Shown one piece after another: positions 46,200-58,482 of a stretch of 64,000 nucleotides of DNA (the first letter of the stretch is position 1; the number at the start of each line of letters is the position of its first letter). The DNA lies in NCBI GenBank assembly GCA_025531455.1, contig JAMYHL010000037.1, positions 124,001-188,000 on the forward strand, given 5' to 3'. The position numbers were made by a program, and so were the translations under genes. This DNA comes from Apiotrichum sp. Y4204. Lineage: Eukaryota; Basidiomycota; Tremellomycetes; Trichosporonales; Trichosporonaceae. Below the pieces are notes generated by a model. That model saw nothing but the letters and a program-made list of their open reading frames with translations, did no database searches and was not told the DNA's origin.

Positions 46200-49100
46200 T
46201 CTACGCCATTGATCGTGATGTGTCGTCAGCCCGAAGGCTCATCACGTCAAGCCCCACCGGAACGCTGCTGTTCTTTCACGCGTTTCCCCCCGCCAACGCC
46301 CAAACCTTCGCCGTGCAATTTCTGGTTTCTTCTTTGTGCCTCCTGTGCATTCGTTGTATCATAGCTACTGGTAGAGTTCCTTGTCATGTGTGCTGCCGTC
46401 GGGTTTGTCTCGAGATCCCTTCCCTCCTCCCCCACCTGGGTGTGTTTCCTTCCCACGACACAGTCTATAGAGAAGATGGTAACGATATGATAGATGTCTT
46501 GGTAGCGTTTCGGAGACATGACCGAGCTGTGAGGTGACCAATGTGCCTGGCGTGTAGTAACATCGACGCGGTCCCATCCATCGAGCATCTGGGCAAGAAT
46601 AATAAGTGGGTGATTGTGTAATTTGGGCGACGACAGGATGGTGCAGCTCGACAACCGGCGCGCCGGACCCAAACCCTCGCACTGGCGCACTACTGGAACT
46701 CAAACCCAATTTCGCGGATGACGACACCTCACTGAAACGACCTTTGCGGTCGTGTAAACCTCGCATGAATGTACTCGAGAGTGTTGAACAGCTGTGCGCA
46801 GTCGGGGGCAGTCGGAGCGGGTCCCTGGCCGACTCCACGACTCCGTTGACACCGAGTTTATGAGCTGTGTGAGCGTTCATTGCAGAACTGCAGAGCTGTG
46901 TGTGTAGTATGCTCCGACTCGGTTCCAAAGACCGAGACAGTGGGACTTTCCGGACTTGACTCATCCCCGAGGGCGAGGCGGCAAGGTCCGCACGACGATC
47001 GTGAGCGTGATATTCCCGACATACCCGCCAACACCCCAGCTCGCTGGGCAGTTGGCTCGGTGAGGGACGCTGCGTAAGCTCCTCCTCGACCTCGACCTGG
47101 TTCCTGGGCCTATGCCTCACCTCGGTGTCGCTTACCCGGAAGCCATGGGTACTGTGAGCCGGTACCGACCGGAGCGATGCCGACACAGGACCTGGACGAC
47201 GTGGACGCGTGGGCGCGCTCGTTGCCATGCATAGTACGCGACTCGCGGCCCGGACGAGGACGACCGTTGGCAGGCTGGCATCGCGCAGTAGCGAGCTTGT
47301 ATCGTCTTTCACACTGGTGGGCAGGAAGAATGTCGGGATGACAGCATGCAACGGATTGGTTCCCTGGCATGCGGAGGCCATTTCCTGTACTCCTGTATGC
47401 TGGAGAACACAACGGAGGAAGGACTCCGGCGTGGGTGTTGCAGAACTTGGAGTATAGGTTTGGGGGGCCTGGTTCTGATCCTAGAGGACGCGCATCCCCG
47501 AGTGCCTGTGAGTAATGCTCGTGGTGCTCCGCTCACAGGAGCGCGCAGTCGAGGGGGGGAACACGGCAGCGGACCGCATTGATGGCAAGGACATTGCTTG
47601 CAATCGCATGAGATCATGAGATTCCTTCGGTGGGGCCGTAGATCGTGGGAGCCTGACGACCGGCGATCAGATCATCGCGATAACATCGGCAAACGCTCGC
47701 CAGCAGCCGTTGCGAAGCGCCAAGCGTTGCAAGCGCGTAGTTGCTCCACATGGCGCCCGGCGTCAAACTCGTGTGGAGTGAGTTTGAGGCTATGCTTGAC
47801 AGCGTGGGACGTTTCGTGCAGATAGGCTGGTCGACTCTGGCTGGTGGGAATGGAATGGGATACAAGTTGGCTGACTTCCTTCGAGCTTCGAGGCCGCCGG
47901 CCAGTGCGGCACATACCGCGATTTGTGCGGTTTGGTTGCCAGGCACGGCTGATCGACAGTCCGGCAATGACACCACCTCCAGCATTCCGCAACACGCTCG
48001 ACACTACGGCCTACGGCTAAGTGATCAGAGGGTGCCATGTGCTGCAGATAACCATACTGCATACAAGTCATGTTGCCTTCTGTTATCCTGCCCTTATCTT
48101 CTGGCCTTCGCACCAGTTCTTGGCGGGCTTATCTCTTTCCTGCTGCGCATCCACTACCGCTTCGTCAATTGCTCATGTCCCCGTGCTAACCCAGGCGACC
48201 CGGTACGTAGGTACCCTGGTACGACACTAACACCGGGACTCGAGTAGTGCGGACCCAAATGTCCCATGCTTGTCTGCCTACTGCCTCTCCTGGCTTCCTG
48301 GGCTCCTGGGCTTTTGGACCCTGGTCTGAGTGGGTTCAACTCGGGGAAACTTGCAGACAAACAAAACAATGATAAGAAAACCGACGCCGGCCGTCGTTCC
48401 ACCTGGCCACAAGGCGCAAGCCGGAACCACTTTGACACCAGCCACTCGCGATTGGACCGTGTGTGTTTGTGTTGGGCCGTCGTTGCAAGTCAAGTCACGC
48501 CTGTCTGATCGAGCTTGCTATCAACTCCAGCACAATGGAGCTCCAAGGCCCGAGTAAGCCATGCGTACCCCGTGTCCGGCGCGTGGCGCTCATACTGCCC
48601 TTCTGGGCTACTGCGGATGGCAGACAAGGCTCGTGCTGCGGATTGTGCTGCGGATGGTGTTCGTATGCTCCGGATTCAATGATGGTCAGAAAACGGCTTT
48701 CATGCCCGATCATGCGGTACCATGCTAGTCAGAGGATCAGAGGTCGTCAAATCGCGAATCGCGTCAAAACAATGCACGAGGTGGCCAGGAGTTTTAATGG
48801 GCAATGGGCCAATGGCCCGTTGACCAAGGAGCAAACTTACATTCGTAGTCCGTGCATCTGCGCGGCCCCAGTTCTTCATTACCCGCCACATTGCTTCGGC
48901 ATCGAGTTCCTTGTGCAAGAAGTCGCCGCCTCCACTACGAATACGCAAACTGCGAGGAGCGGGGTTCACGATGAAGGGGCACATTCCTGAACAACGCGTA
49001 CAGGATGGCGAGGAACAACGTCGTGCAATGCCATCCATAAAGGCAGTGGCGATTGGCCAAGCGATGTGTCCACACTATGCGCAGGGAGTACAGGGGTATA

Positions 49101-50537
49101 GGGGATCCCTGGCTTGGCTCTGACCTTCAGGAGAAGAAGAGCAGAAAAACTGAAGTCTCCATGTCTCCATGTCTCCAGTTAGTGGACGGTGCCGTGTCAC
49201 GCTCGTGGCGATGTGGCACGGAGTGTTTTACCGTCTCAAGCCAGCGGCCAGCGGTCCGAGCGCTTTGCCCCAGATGCTTCCCGCATGAGATGGAGAGGCT
49301 GGGTGACTATGGCTTTGACAATGAGGTTTCTGGTTGGAACGCCTTCTTTAAATCTGCTTCATTCCTCATCTGTTCGTCTTTAACTCTGTTGTTGCAGGGT
49401 TTTGAGTCTCAGGCTGCCCGGTTCAGGTTCAGGACATCGGAAGGGAAACGGCAGCTTGGCTCGGGACATGTCCCCTCATGTTGACATCCGCTCTTGAGAA
49501 GCTTTATCCACAGTGGTGGGCGTCCACAATCACTCGCGACCCAGCCGCTCATTTGGTTAGACCGACAGTTTGAATGGATGGAATAAATGGAGATCTGCGC
49601 TAATGGCCTACTCACCGGACTCGCAAGTTCTGTTCAATAAGACATAGGTATTGGACGTCGGCTTGCCTGTTTCTCTCGCAGCTCACCGAGACGGGCCCCT
49701 GTACAGCTCGCATTGTTCCCTCCAGCCTCCATCTTTCATCGGTTGCCGGCGCCCGGACGCACAAGCCACAGGACAACGCGCAGGACACAGTTGATGGGTC
49801 AATGGGTCAATGGATCAATGGATCAATGGGTCAGTTGGCGCTCAAGCCTGAACTGTGGCTACTGGCCGGCCGTATTTGTAGTTGTACTGATTTGTAGTCG
49901 TTCAACAGATGGTGCCTAGTGCTCGCCGCAGGCTGCGCAGATGCAGACCGTGAGCAGGTCGTGGCTTGGCTCATATGTTCGTATTGAGCAGGAATCATGG
50001 CCCAACGGACGAACATGCGTGAACATGATCCTGGCATGCAAAGAATCCCTGTGGACCTGACGGGCCGGGTGGCGAGCTTGCGATTGGACCACGGCCTGAC
50101 GCCACCTAACGCCTTGTCCCCGCCGACCCTTTGGTCCCTGTTGCCGTTCCCCTCTTGCTCTTGTCCTCGTTGCCTTTCCCGGCGAAATGGATCCATGGAT
50201 CTCATGGAATCATGCACGAGCTGCCTAAGCCGCGAGCTAGCGCATTCTGGCGGCAGCTTTATCCGTCCAGCCCAAAGCGAGGTCAGAACGCAGGAATAAT
50301 GAGCTATCCATTCTCCCTCGCCCCGCCAGCCTGCCTCTCCCCTTGGCCTCACTCCCTCAGCCTCGCACGCGCACCATACGCTGCGCGCGCTCTCATTCCT
50401 TTCCACTCCACGATATCTTGCAACTCTCCTCTCCTCTTTTCTCTCTCTTCCTTCCCCTCAACTAAACATCTGCTCGCTCTTTTCACCACCACCCTCACTG
50501 TCCTGTGTTCTTTTCCACCAACAGTACCTCAGTAACA
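46200..50537. other. 4.3-kb intergenic region
   Basis: No gene is well supported. The longest ORF (47381-46365, minus, 338 codons) lacks recognisable motifs and an obvious codon bias. An octamer array sits at 49793-49834. A CT-rich leader from about 50300 precedes the GPI protein gene. Confidence 0.4.
49793..49834. repeat. Octamer tandem repeat (AATGGGTC/AATGGATC)
   Basis: Five successive 8-base units GATGGGTC, AATGGGTC, AATGGATC, AATGGATC and AATGGGTC are followed by a partial copy. Confidence 0.88.
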
Positions 50538-51417
50538 ATGTTCCTCAAGACCGCTGTTCTCTTCTCGACCCTCGCGTCGATGGTCTCGGCCCTCACCATC
50601 GCCACTCCTGTGAGTACGATGTTGTTGGCCGTTTTGGAATAGACCCCTCGAACTTTTACTGACATTCCTAGTCCGCGCTTGTCCAGTGCCGTGAGTCTTA
50701 GGAGCATCACAGCCTGCCACTCCGACTTGTGCTGCTCAATGTCGTCCTCAGAACTCAGTGCTAACATTGTGCAGAGCCCGTTGCCCTCAACTTCGAGGGT
50801 GGTGAGCCTCCTTTCATCCTGTGAGTCTCAGCCTTCCGTCTTGTGGCACTCTGTTACATGTCCTAACCTCCAGTTCGGTCATCCCCGGTGGCCAGACCAG
50901 CGCTCCTCCCCTCCTCTACATCAGCGACAATGTCCAGTCGTCCCCCTTCACCTGGCACGTCAACGTTGAGCCTGGAACCCAGGTTAACGTCAAGATCGTT
51001 GACGGCCGTGGTGCCGAGCAGTTCACCTCGCCCCTGACCGTTCAGGCCGGCTCGAACACCAACTGCATGAAGCCCGCCGAGTCGAGCGCCGCTCCTTCTG
51101 AGGGTCCCGCCTCCTCGGCCCCCGCCAGCTCCGAGGCTCCCGCTTCCTCGGCTGCCTCGGAGACCCCCGCGGCGAGCTCCGCCTCTTCGGCCGCTTCGTC
51201 GGCCGCCGCCTCGGCCTCCTCGGCTGCCCCCATCCCTTCCGCTTCGACCTCGAAGCCCCCTACCACCGCTGCCCCTACGTCCTCGGGTAACTCGACCGGC
51301 ACCGCCAAGCCCCCCGCCAGCAGCTCGGCTGCCCCCCAGCCTTCCAACGGCGCTTCGTTCAACGTTGTCGCTGTTCCCGCCGTCGCCGCCGCGGTCGCCG
51401 GTGCCCTCCTCTTCTAA
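50538..51417 (+). CDS. GPI-anchored Ser/Ala-rich cell-surface protein, 226 aa
   Basis: Four exons: 50538-50609, 50672-50690 (19 nt), 50775-50820 and 50874-51417. The protein has a signal peptide (residues 1-19, ending near VSALT), then a small domain of about 85 residues containing VQCQPVALNFEGG, FILSVIPGGQ and VNVEPGTQVNVKIVDGRG, with two cysteines. A Ser/Ala/Pro-rich stalk of about 90 residues follows, then a hydrophobic tail (VVAVPAVAAAVAGALLF) as in GPI-anchor signals. This layout is common among basidiomycete secreted wall or membrane proteins of unknown role. The micro-exon and its neighbour are needed to build the CQPV motif, which supports the splice model. Confidence 0.85.
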
Positions 51418-51959
51418 GTTGTGACACCGTGATTATACAGTCATAAACCTATACATCCTCCAACTTCCTGCATCTCTCTTTGGACAAAAAAGAGATCTGG
51501 GCCATACCCCCTAGCCAGGCCAACGACAATGATGCCAGCCTAGTCTTTATTACAGCCGGACCTAATTTGGGTTGCGTTACCGCCTTATACATTACGTATC
51601 TATGCTCTTAATGTTGCCAGACGGCATAATGACAACTATGACGAGAACATGCAGCACTTTCTTTGCCTGGAATGATGATGTGGTTTGTTTTGAACTTTCG
51701 AACACGACGAGTCGCGGAATGTAGATGGGCCTGAAAATTCAGAGGGAGTGACGCGCGTGGGAAACTACGCCCCAGGCCCCCAGGATCCAGGGAATCTGCT
51801 GAACGCAAGGCCAAACAAGAGAAGTGCAGGCAGGCAGAACGTCTGACGCAATGAGCACTGTAGAGGATGAGCATATGAGCATCCAGCGCACTTCCTTCCC
51901 CCCTTTCTCTTTCGCCTCATTCTTCATACCATCAACATCGACGCCGCCCGACTCCAGTC
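51418..51959. other. Intergenic region between GPI protein and RAP1
   Basis: Holds the 3' end of one gene and the promoter of the other. No further gene or RNA is seen. Confidence 0.5.
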
Positions 51960-54298
51960 ATGGCTGACGGCGAAGCAGACAGGATTCTCAGCGGAGAACG
52001 CATATTCTTTTCTGAACATCAGCTGGATGCCCTCTCTGTGAAAGTCCTCACGGAGTCTGCAAATGTACGTGGGCCTAGATGACTGTCCGTAGTTCCACAG
52101 TTGACAGTCCAGAGTCTTGGTGCAACCATCGTGTCATCTGCGGACGATGCAACGATAATCATCGACAACCCGGGGTCGCCGTTATACAAGCCCGTCACGG
52201 GAACGAGTAGCAGCCCTGCGCTGCACGTACCGTACCACTGGCTCTCAGTCTGCCGCATCAAGCAGGCCCGCGTCGCATTAGAAGACCTCCATCCCCGAGT
52301 TCCGTTCATGCAGCACAAGTCGACGGCCAAGGTCGGCGTGCCTGTCCACATCTACGTGAGCAAGAACGTGCATCGCGACCCGCGGCCGCTCGACCAGCCG
52401 ATGTGGGTTCTCATCGGCAACAGCCTCGCGGTCGTGGGCGCCATTATCGTCGGCAAGCGCGCCGAAGCAGATGTGCTCGTCGTCGACCTCCGGAGCGACT
52501 TTTACAGGAACAAGATCAAGCCGGAGATTGCCAAGTTTAAGCGCTGGCACCAGGGCGTCGTGGAACGCCCCTGGGTGGATGACTGTTTGGGACAAGGGCA
52601 GTTCATCGAGCCGCCGCCGAATGACGGTGATGACCAGGGGGACCGGCATGTGCGGGAAGACAGTTTTGCAGAGGAAGATGTGGTGGAGAGACCGCGGCCA
52701 GGCAGGCCTGCCGGAAAGTACGTGCGCCGGTTGAGCGATATACTCATGCACCAGGACGAGGACAGAGTACACCCCTCAGGACGACGACTTTCTCTGTCGC
52801 TACCTCGCTTCGTACCACCCGCGCGGGTCGTGGGCAAGCCGGAAAACATATCAGGATATGGTGAGCTCAGCATGACTTGTGGTTCTGACGGAAGATGGAG
52901 GAAAGTCAGTTTTCATCCATAACGCAACGACACACGGCGCAGTCGTGGCACGAACGCTTCAAGAAGAACAGCATTCCGTTTGAGCGCAGAGTCCAGCGGT
53001 ACATCGCCGAGGGCATTGACTACAAGCTAGAGACCACAACCGAACAGATCAGAGCAAAACGACGCGCCAAGGAACTGAAGAGCGAACCCGCAGCGTCAGG
53101 CGTTGACGACGGGGCCGTATTGGACGAGTCCACAACGTCCAATGCGGCTGCGAAACGAAAGCTCGTTGACAGCGACACCGACGACGTCCCAGTGGAGAAA
53201 AAGACTGCGCTTGTGGGGCGCACGGCACGGATTGAAGCTTTGGGCGCAATTCCCGACGTCGGCGGTGAAGTCGAGATGGCGGACGCCTGGTCATCGGGAC
53301 TAGCTGAACAACTTGAGGACGCCGGCCGGCCCACGGCAGCAGAGCCTGCCATTGTTGAGGACTCTACCGAGGCTGAAGCAACGGCAGAGGGTGCCGCCCA
53401 GCTCCACTTCGTGCCTGATCCAGACATTCTACCTGTTTCTTCCACGCAGGTCGAGACCACGATGGTCTCGCAGGTGACAGAATCGGCGGGAGGAGGGCGC
53501 ACAGAGACGACGGTCTTCCAAGCGACTAGGGAGGTGGTGACTACGCCCGTCCCAGCTACCCCAGTTGCAGCCACACCCGAGCCGGAAACCCGCATCCGGG
53601 GTGTCTCCACACCAACTCGCCCGGCGGTTGATGCGCCCAGCACTCCAGGAGCTGCAGCTTCCCAACCGGCCATTCCGCAGACTGCGCCAGCTCGCCTACC
53701 GCGTCCCGGCCAAACACTGCCAGTCCCTGTTTCGCCGTCCGTGAACCCCCCATCTCCAGGAGCGTCGCCGGCGGTACGTCAACGAACACAGGCAACGGGC
53801 ATCCCTCGCGAAGCGACCAGCGCGCAATCACCGCGGGCGCCAGCTACCCCACCGACTACCAACCGCATATCCAGCGCCACTACTGTTTCCCCGACGCGGC
53901 GTACCTTGGATCACGCAATTGCTCGTTCGCGGAGAAAGCAAGAGGCGCATCAAGCCAAGGTGCCGAGTTCAGTCGACACTGTCTCGCGCAAGCCAGCCAG
54001 GCCAATGCACTCGCCGGCTCCAGCGGCGTATGCGCCATCTGACGACGCACCCGCCAAACCTCCCACGGAGCGGCTGACGCCCGCCCAACGGGCTGAGCGC
54101 TTTGCTGCCGGCGCGCGGATTTCAGCGGCCGCGCGCGACGCGTACCGCCAGCGCATCACGGAGTTTACCGCAAAGTATAATGTTTCAGTTAGCGAGCTGG
54201 CACAGATTGTGAACGAGATCAGACGGGATCGGAGCTCGAATGGCGACATGTTCTGGCAAGACGTCGAGCAGGGGCTGCAGATCAAATTCGGATTCTAG
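51960..54298 (+). CDS. RAP1: Telomere-binding protein RAP1 homolog, 743 aa
   Basis: Four exons: 51960-52064, 52101-52717, 52755-52860 and 52895-54298; introns are 36, 37 and 34 nt. Residues about 8-100 form a BRCT-like domain (RILSGERIFFSEHQLDAL, then PYHWLSVCRI). A second BRCT-like block follows (VPVHIYVSKNV, NSLAVVGAIIVG, RPWVDDCL). The Myb-type domain spans about residues 245-305: YTPQDDDFLCRYLASYHP, QDMEESQF, HTAQSWHERFKKN. This BRCT-Myb order is that of Rap1, which binds telomeric DNA or TRF proteins and controls telomere length and silencing. The middle is Pro/Thr-rich and disordered. The last 60 residues could be a small C-terminal interaction domain. Confidence 0.82.
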
Positions 54299-54817
54299 TC
54301 GGGCCAGGCGTGGGCCGAGCGTGCGAGAGGAACGTGAGCTTGGGATGAAGGATGTATAGTTAATAGGGTATGAAACCAGGTGGATCTTCTGTTACATCAG
54401 GTCGTGCACATACTCGTACAGTTTGAACAAGATGGCGGATCGTCTCTGGTCCGGGATGTTCTCAAACCTTACTGGCTCGACATTATCGGTACATGTATCT
54501 ACGGCAGTAACGCACTTGCCAGCTTGGTTTCAGCGCACAGACTTCTAGGTCGGCATTCCTTCGACAGGGTTGGGTGCCTGGGTCAGTGGCCGTCCCTCCT
54601 GAGTCCCTCCTGAGTGAGATTAACCCAGGACTCGCGACTCGCCCACAGTGTGTAGGTACCATTGCCTGGGTCTCCACAGTCCTCTCCCCACTAGGTTAGT
54701 ATACATGCGGCCCGTGCGCTAGAATGAATGCGATGCATCATAGAGCACAACCAAAATGGAGCACAGAGCCGCCTCTATTGTCCGTGGAGCTCTGGCTAAG
54801 CGGGCACATTAAGTGTT
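54299..54817. other. Convergent intergenic region between RAP1 and ASN1
   Basis: A 519-bp gap between two convergent stop codons. No other gene is seen. Confidence 0.5.
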
Positions 54818-56822
54818 TTAAGCCCCGTTGCCGGCGGGGGCGTCCGAGTACGCGGCGTTGTGGATGGCGACGGCGCGTCCGGACGGGTCCGAGCTCACAC
54901 CCCATTCTCCCTTGGGGATCCACCTGCGGTTTGTCAGCAAATTTGCGACGAGAAGAGGTCTGAGAAGTGGATGCGTTGATGGAGCTGTGGCACATTTGAC
55001 GTCATCTCGCCGGATTGTCCGACGGTGCCACACTCGCCCAACAAGGATGTGAATGTGAATCTTCTCAATATATTGACTTACCGGACAGCTGTGCTGGCAG
55101 CGGCCTCGGAGGGGAAGTGGGACTCGAAGAGCTCGCGGATCCAGTAAGCCTCCTTGGTGTCGGGGGTGGAGATGGGCCAGCGCTCGGCGCGCTTGGCAAA
55201 GTCCTCGTCCGAAACAACCTGGGCGGCGTGGTCCTTCATGCCGTCAATCCACGAGTAGCCGACACCGTCCGAGAACTGCTCCTTCTGGCGCCAGAGAATC
55301 GAGTCGGGGAGGTAGGGCTTTCCGTCGGGGGCGCAGTCGAACGCCTTGCGGAGGATGTACTTCTCCATGACGGGGCGGCCGTCCTCGTCGACCTTCTGCG
55401 CCGAGCCCTTGGAGAACATCTTGGTGGCGGGGTCGGTGTTCATGGCGACCTCAAGGAACTTCTTGTCAAGGAAGGGGACACGGGCCTCAAGACCCCAAGC
55501 CATGGTCGACTTGTTGGCACGGAGGCAGTCGGCAGTGTGGAGGTTCTTGACGCGCTTCACGGCCTCCTCGTGGAAGTCCTTGGGGTTGGGAGCAGCGTGG
55601 AAGTAGAGGTAGCCACCGAAGATCTCGTCCGAGCCCTCACCCGAAAGGACCATCTTGACACCCATGGCCTTGATCTTGCGGGAGAGCAGGTACATAGGGG
55701 TCGATGCACGGACGGTGGTGACGTCGTAGGTCTCCAGGTGGTAGATAACCTCAGGGATGGCGTCAAGACCCTCCTGAACGGTGAAGTGGTACTCGTGGTG
55801 GATGGTGCCAAGGAAGTCGGCGGCCTTGCGAGCAGCGATCAGGTCAGGGGCGCCGGGAAGACCGATGGCGAAGGAGTGGAGCTGGGGCCACGACGCAAGA
55901 GGGTGGTCGTCGGCCTTGAAAGTGCCGTTGGCAATGGCAGCGCGACGCTCCTGGCGGCGCTTCTCCTGCTCCTCGGCAAGCTTGTCGGTCTCACGAGCGG
56001 CGATCGAGGCGATAAGAGACGAGTCGAGACCACCCGAGAGAAGTACACCGTAGGGAACCTCAGACATGAGACGCTTGCGCACGGCCATCTCGAGGGTCTC
56101 GCGGATGAGCTTGTAGTCGGCGGGGTTCTGGGGAGGGACCGCGGCCTTGTCGGTGTCCCACCACGAGGGGTTGTAGTAGCGGGTGAGCTCGCCCTTCTGC
56201 GAGTCGTAGAAGTGGCCGGGGGGGAAAGAGATGATGTTGTCGCACTCCTCCTCAAGGCACTTGAGCTCCGAGGCGAAGTAGAGGGTCTCGGGAGCGGACG
56301 AGTGGTGGCCCATGTACAGGGTGGTGATACCAATGGGGTCACGGGCGGCAACGAGACGGGAAGGGGTGGTGGTCTGGTCAAGGAGAACAAACGAGAACAT
56401 GCCGTCAAGCTTGTCGCAAAGGTCGGTGCCCATCTCCTTGTAAAGGTACATGATGACCTCGCAGTCCGAGTGGGTCTTGAAGTCGTAGGTGCCCTTCAAG
56501 CTCTCACGGAGGGCGAGGTGGTTGTAGATCTCACCGTTGACGGCAAGAACGATCTGCCCATCGTCGGCAGTCAGGGGCTGGGCGCCGGTGTCTGCAATCA
56601 GCATTGCACGCCCGCATATTGCATTGCGCACTGTCGTGTCGCGCATTACTCACCAACACCAACAATGGCAAGACGCTCGTGAACGAGAACCGAGTCCTTG
56701 GCAAGGAAGCATCCCGACCAGTCAGGACCACGGTGGCGCTGCTTCTTCGAGCAAGCGATGGCCCGGGGACGGTATGTTGCGAGGTCGTCGGACCTGTTGT
56801 AGCAGCAGAAGATGCCGCACAT
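54818..56822 (-). CDS. ASN1: Asparagine synthetase (glutamine-hydrolysing), 594 aa
   Basis: Three exons on the minus strand: 56822-56654, 56591-55082 and 54923-54818, with introns of 62 and 158 nt. It starts MCGIFCC, so Cys2 is the glutaminase nucleophile, followed by RHRGPDWSG and NGEIYNH of the class-II amidotransferase domain. The synthetase domain has the PP-loop LLSGGLDSS, then [12 protein letters not shown] and [12 protein letters not shown]. The enzyme makes asparagine from aspartate, glutamine and ATP in the cytosol. The last exon adds the conserved STAVRW and DPSGR tail, which proves the 158-nt intron. A CGACTCA, one base off the Gcn4 site, lies about 180 bp upstream, but this is weak evidence for control. 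Confidence 0.96.
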
Positions 56823-58482
56823 GATGCTTCCGATGAAGAGGTGGGAGGAGTTTTGTGAGGAGTCGAGGGGAGAGTGTTGGCGGTGAACGCGATGAACGAT
56901 GTAGATGGAAAGAGAAAAATGTGTAGATAGTTTCTAGCGAGAAATGTGGCAGCGACGGAAAAGTGACTTTTTGCTGACGAGATAACACAAGCTCTCAAAG
57001 TCGCGACTCAGAACGGCAAAGCGAAAGCCTTTCCGTACGGGGACCATGTAGCCGCCGCAGTCCCCAGCCAGCCAGGCAGGCTTGCCACAAGCTGCATATG
57101 CCCTCCTACACTCAGTGCTCCCCCAGAATTCGCTGGCAGACTTCAAGGCGACTATAGAGGCTGGCTCATCCCCGGGCTGCGGAGAAATCGTCTCAAATCT
57201 CTCCACTCACAAATCCCGCGCCCCCGCGGCCCAACTGCGATCCTAAGCAGACGCGTCTCCTGCACTCTTCTGCCTGCATGCTCCGCGCCAAAAGTCGCAA
57301 CGGCCGGGGGACCGCGGATTGCCGATGCGATGCGATACCTCGGAGTCTGCCCAGTGTGTGCTGTTCTCCGCTTTTTCCCCCTCCGACAAGAACAGACTTT
57401 TTTTTTTTTCGACTGGCTTGTCCGAGTCAATCAACAAAAATTAAAAATTTGTTTATTCCGTCCCTACAGGTAACTGTTTAATTAGGCGCATATGCTCAGA
57501 TCCATAGTTCCACGTCAGCAAATTCGAAACGCGCCTTATCTGCCCATCGAGCCCGGAGACGCCGATCTCTCGAACCTGCTTGCTGCTTGCGCGGATGCAG
57601 GTATATCACCCGCAGCCCCCTAGTTCTGGATTTGCCGAGAATCACGCCGATCAGAGGAAGATGAAGCGATCAATTGGTTCCAAGGGGGAAGATCATCAGA
57701 TTAGCAGCCTTTCAGAGGAAGGGAGGGGCCGAGGTGGAATGATGCAGTGGCTTTCGCGGGGGACCAGAGTACCAAAGGGGGTGAAGTTCTCTGGAGCATC
57801 TCAGAATCTGTTGTAGTAGGATGACTTCGTGTACCCGGAAAAAATGAGCAGCTATGTGATCGTCTGCAATATACGGATCGAAGGTATGCAAGGCTGCGCA
57901 CCGCAGTGAAACGGGTCAAACAGGGCGAAACCGGATGCCGTTGCCCAGCTCTCTGTTCTTTTGAGTTGATGAAAATGTGCGGCGCGTACCGTTTGATTGA
58001 GCGGGCGTTTGTGACATTGTGATATGGGGACACTAGGGTCTGTGCGCGGGGCCAGCTCGTGCCTGTCCGCGTGACCTGCGCTTGCCCAGGGCGCCCAGGC
58101 CAAGCAAGTGATGCCAGCCTGAGCTAGCTTACGCACAGACCTTTTCCCCCGCGCCCACAACCCCGCATTGCACCACCACCCTGGTACGACGTACATACAG
58201 TACACTGCACTGTAGCCGTCCCACCCACCCACAGCCGCAGCGCTCCACCTGTGCCCGCGTTCACCCACTGCTCTCACCCCACAACCCCCCACCGCAACAA
58301 CACCTCTCTCTCCATTACACCTCTCAACCATTAAACAATCGCTTGCAGCCTTGTCCTTGAACAACCAGCATATCACGACATTGCACCTTGGAACACACCA
58401 CGGCAGACTCTACACTGGTTACCCAGCCTGAATCAACGCGTTCACCCCACACGCGCGTCTTTGTGAACGCGCTCGCCACCCG
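56823..58482. other. Divergent intergenic region between ASN1 and GID4
   Basis: 1.66 kb with the promoters of both genes. A T-tract lies near 57399-57411 and an AT-rich patch at 57430-57460. From about 58140 the plus strand is C-rich (CCCACCCACC-type), a likely leader for GID4. No gene is supported. Confidence 0.45.

Noticed and set aside
46365..47381. Minus-strand ORF of 338 codons
   Set aside because: It is long but has mixed low-complexity composition, no recognisable motif, no C-ending codon preference like its neighbours and no promoter signs. I treat it as a chance ORF unless transcripts show otherwise.
49793..49834. CRISPR-like array
   Set aside because: The units are 8-base direct tandem repeats without spacers in a eukaryotic context.
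55015..56682. Plus-strand ORF of 555 codons opposite asparagine synthetase
   Set aside because: It mirrors a codon-biased, highly conserved gene on the other strand and has Gly/Val/Leu-rich shadow composition.
57005..57010. Gcn4 site in the asparagine synthetase promoter
   Set aside because: The site is CGACTCA rather than TGACTCA, and a single near-match in 600 bp is expected by chance.
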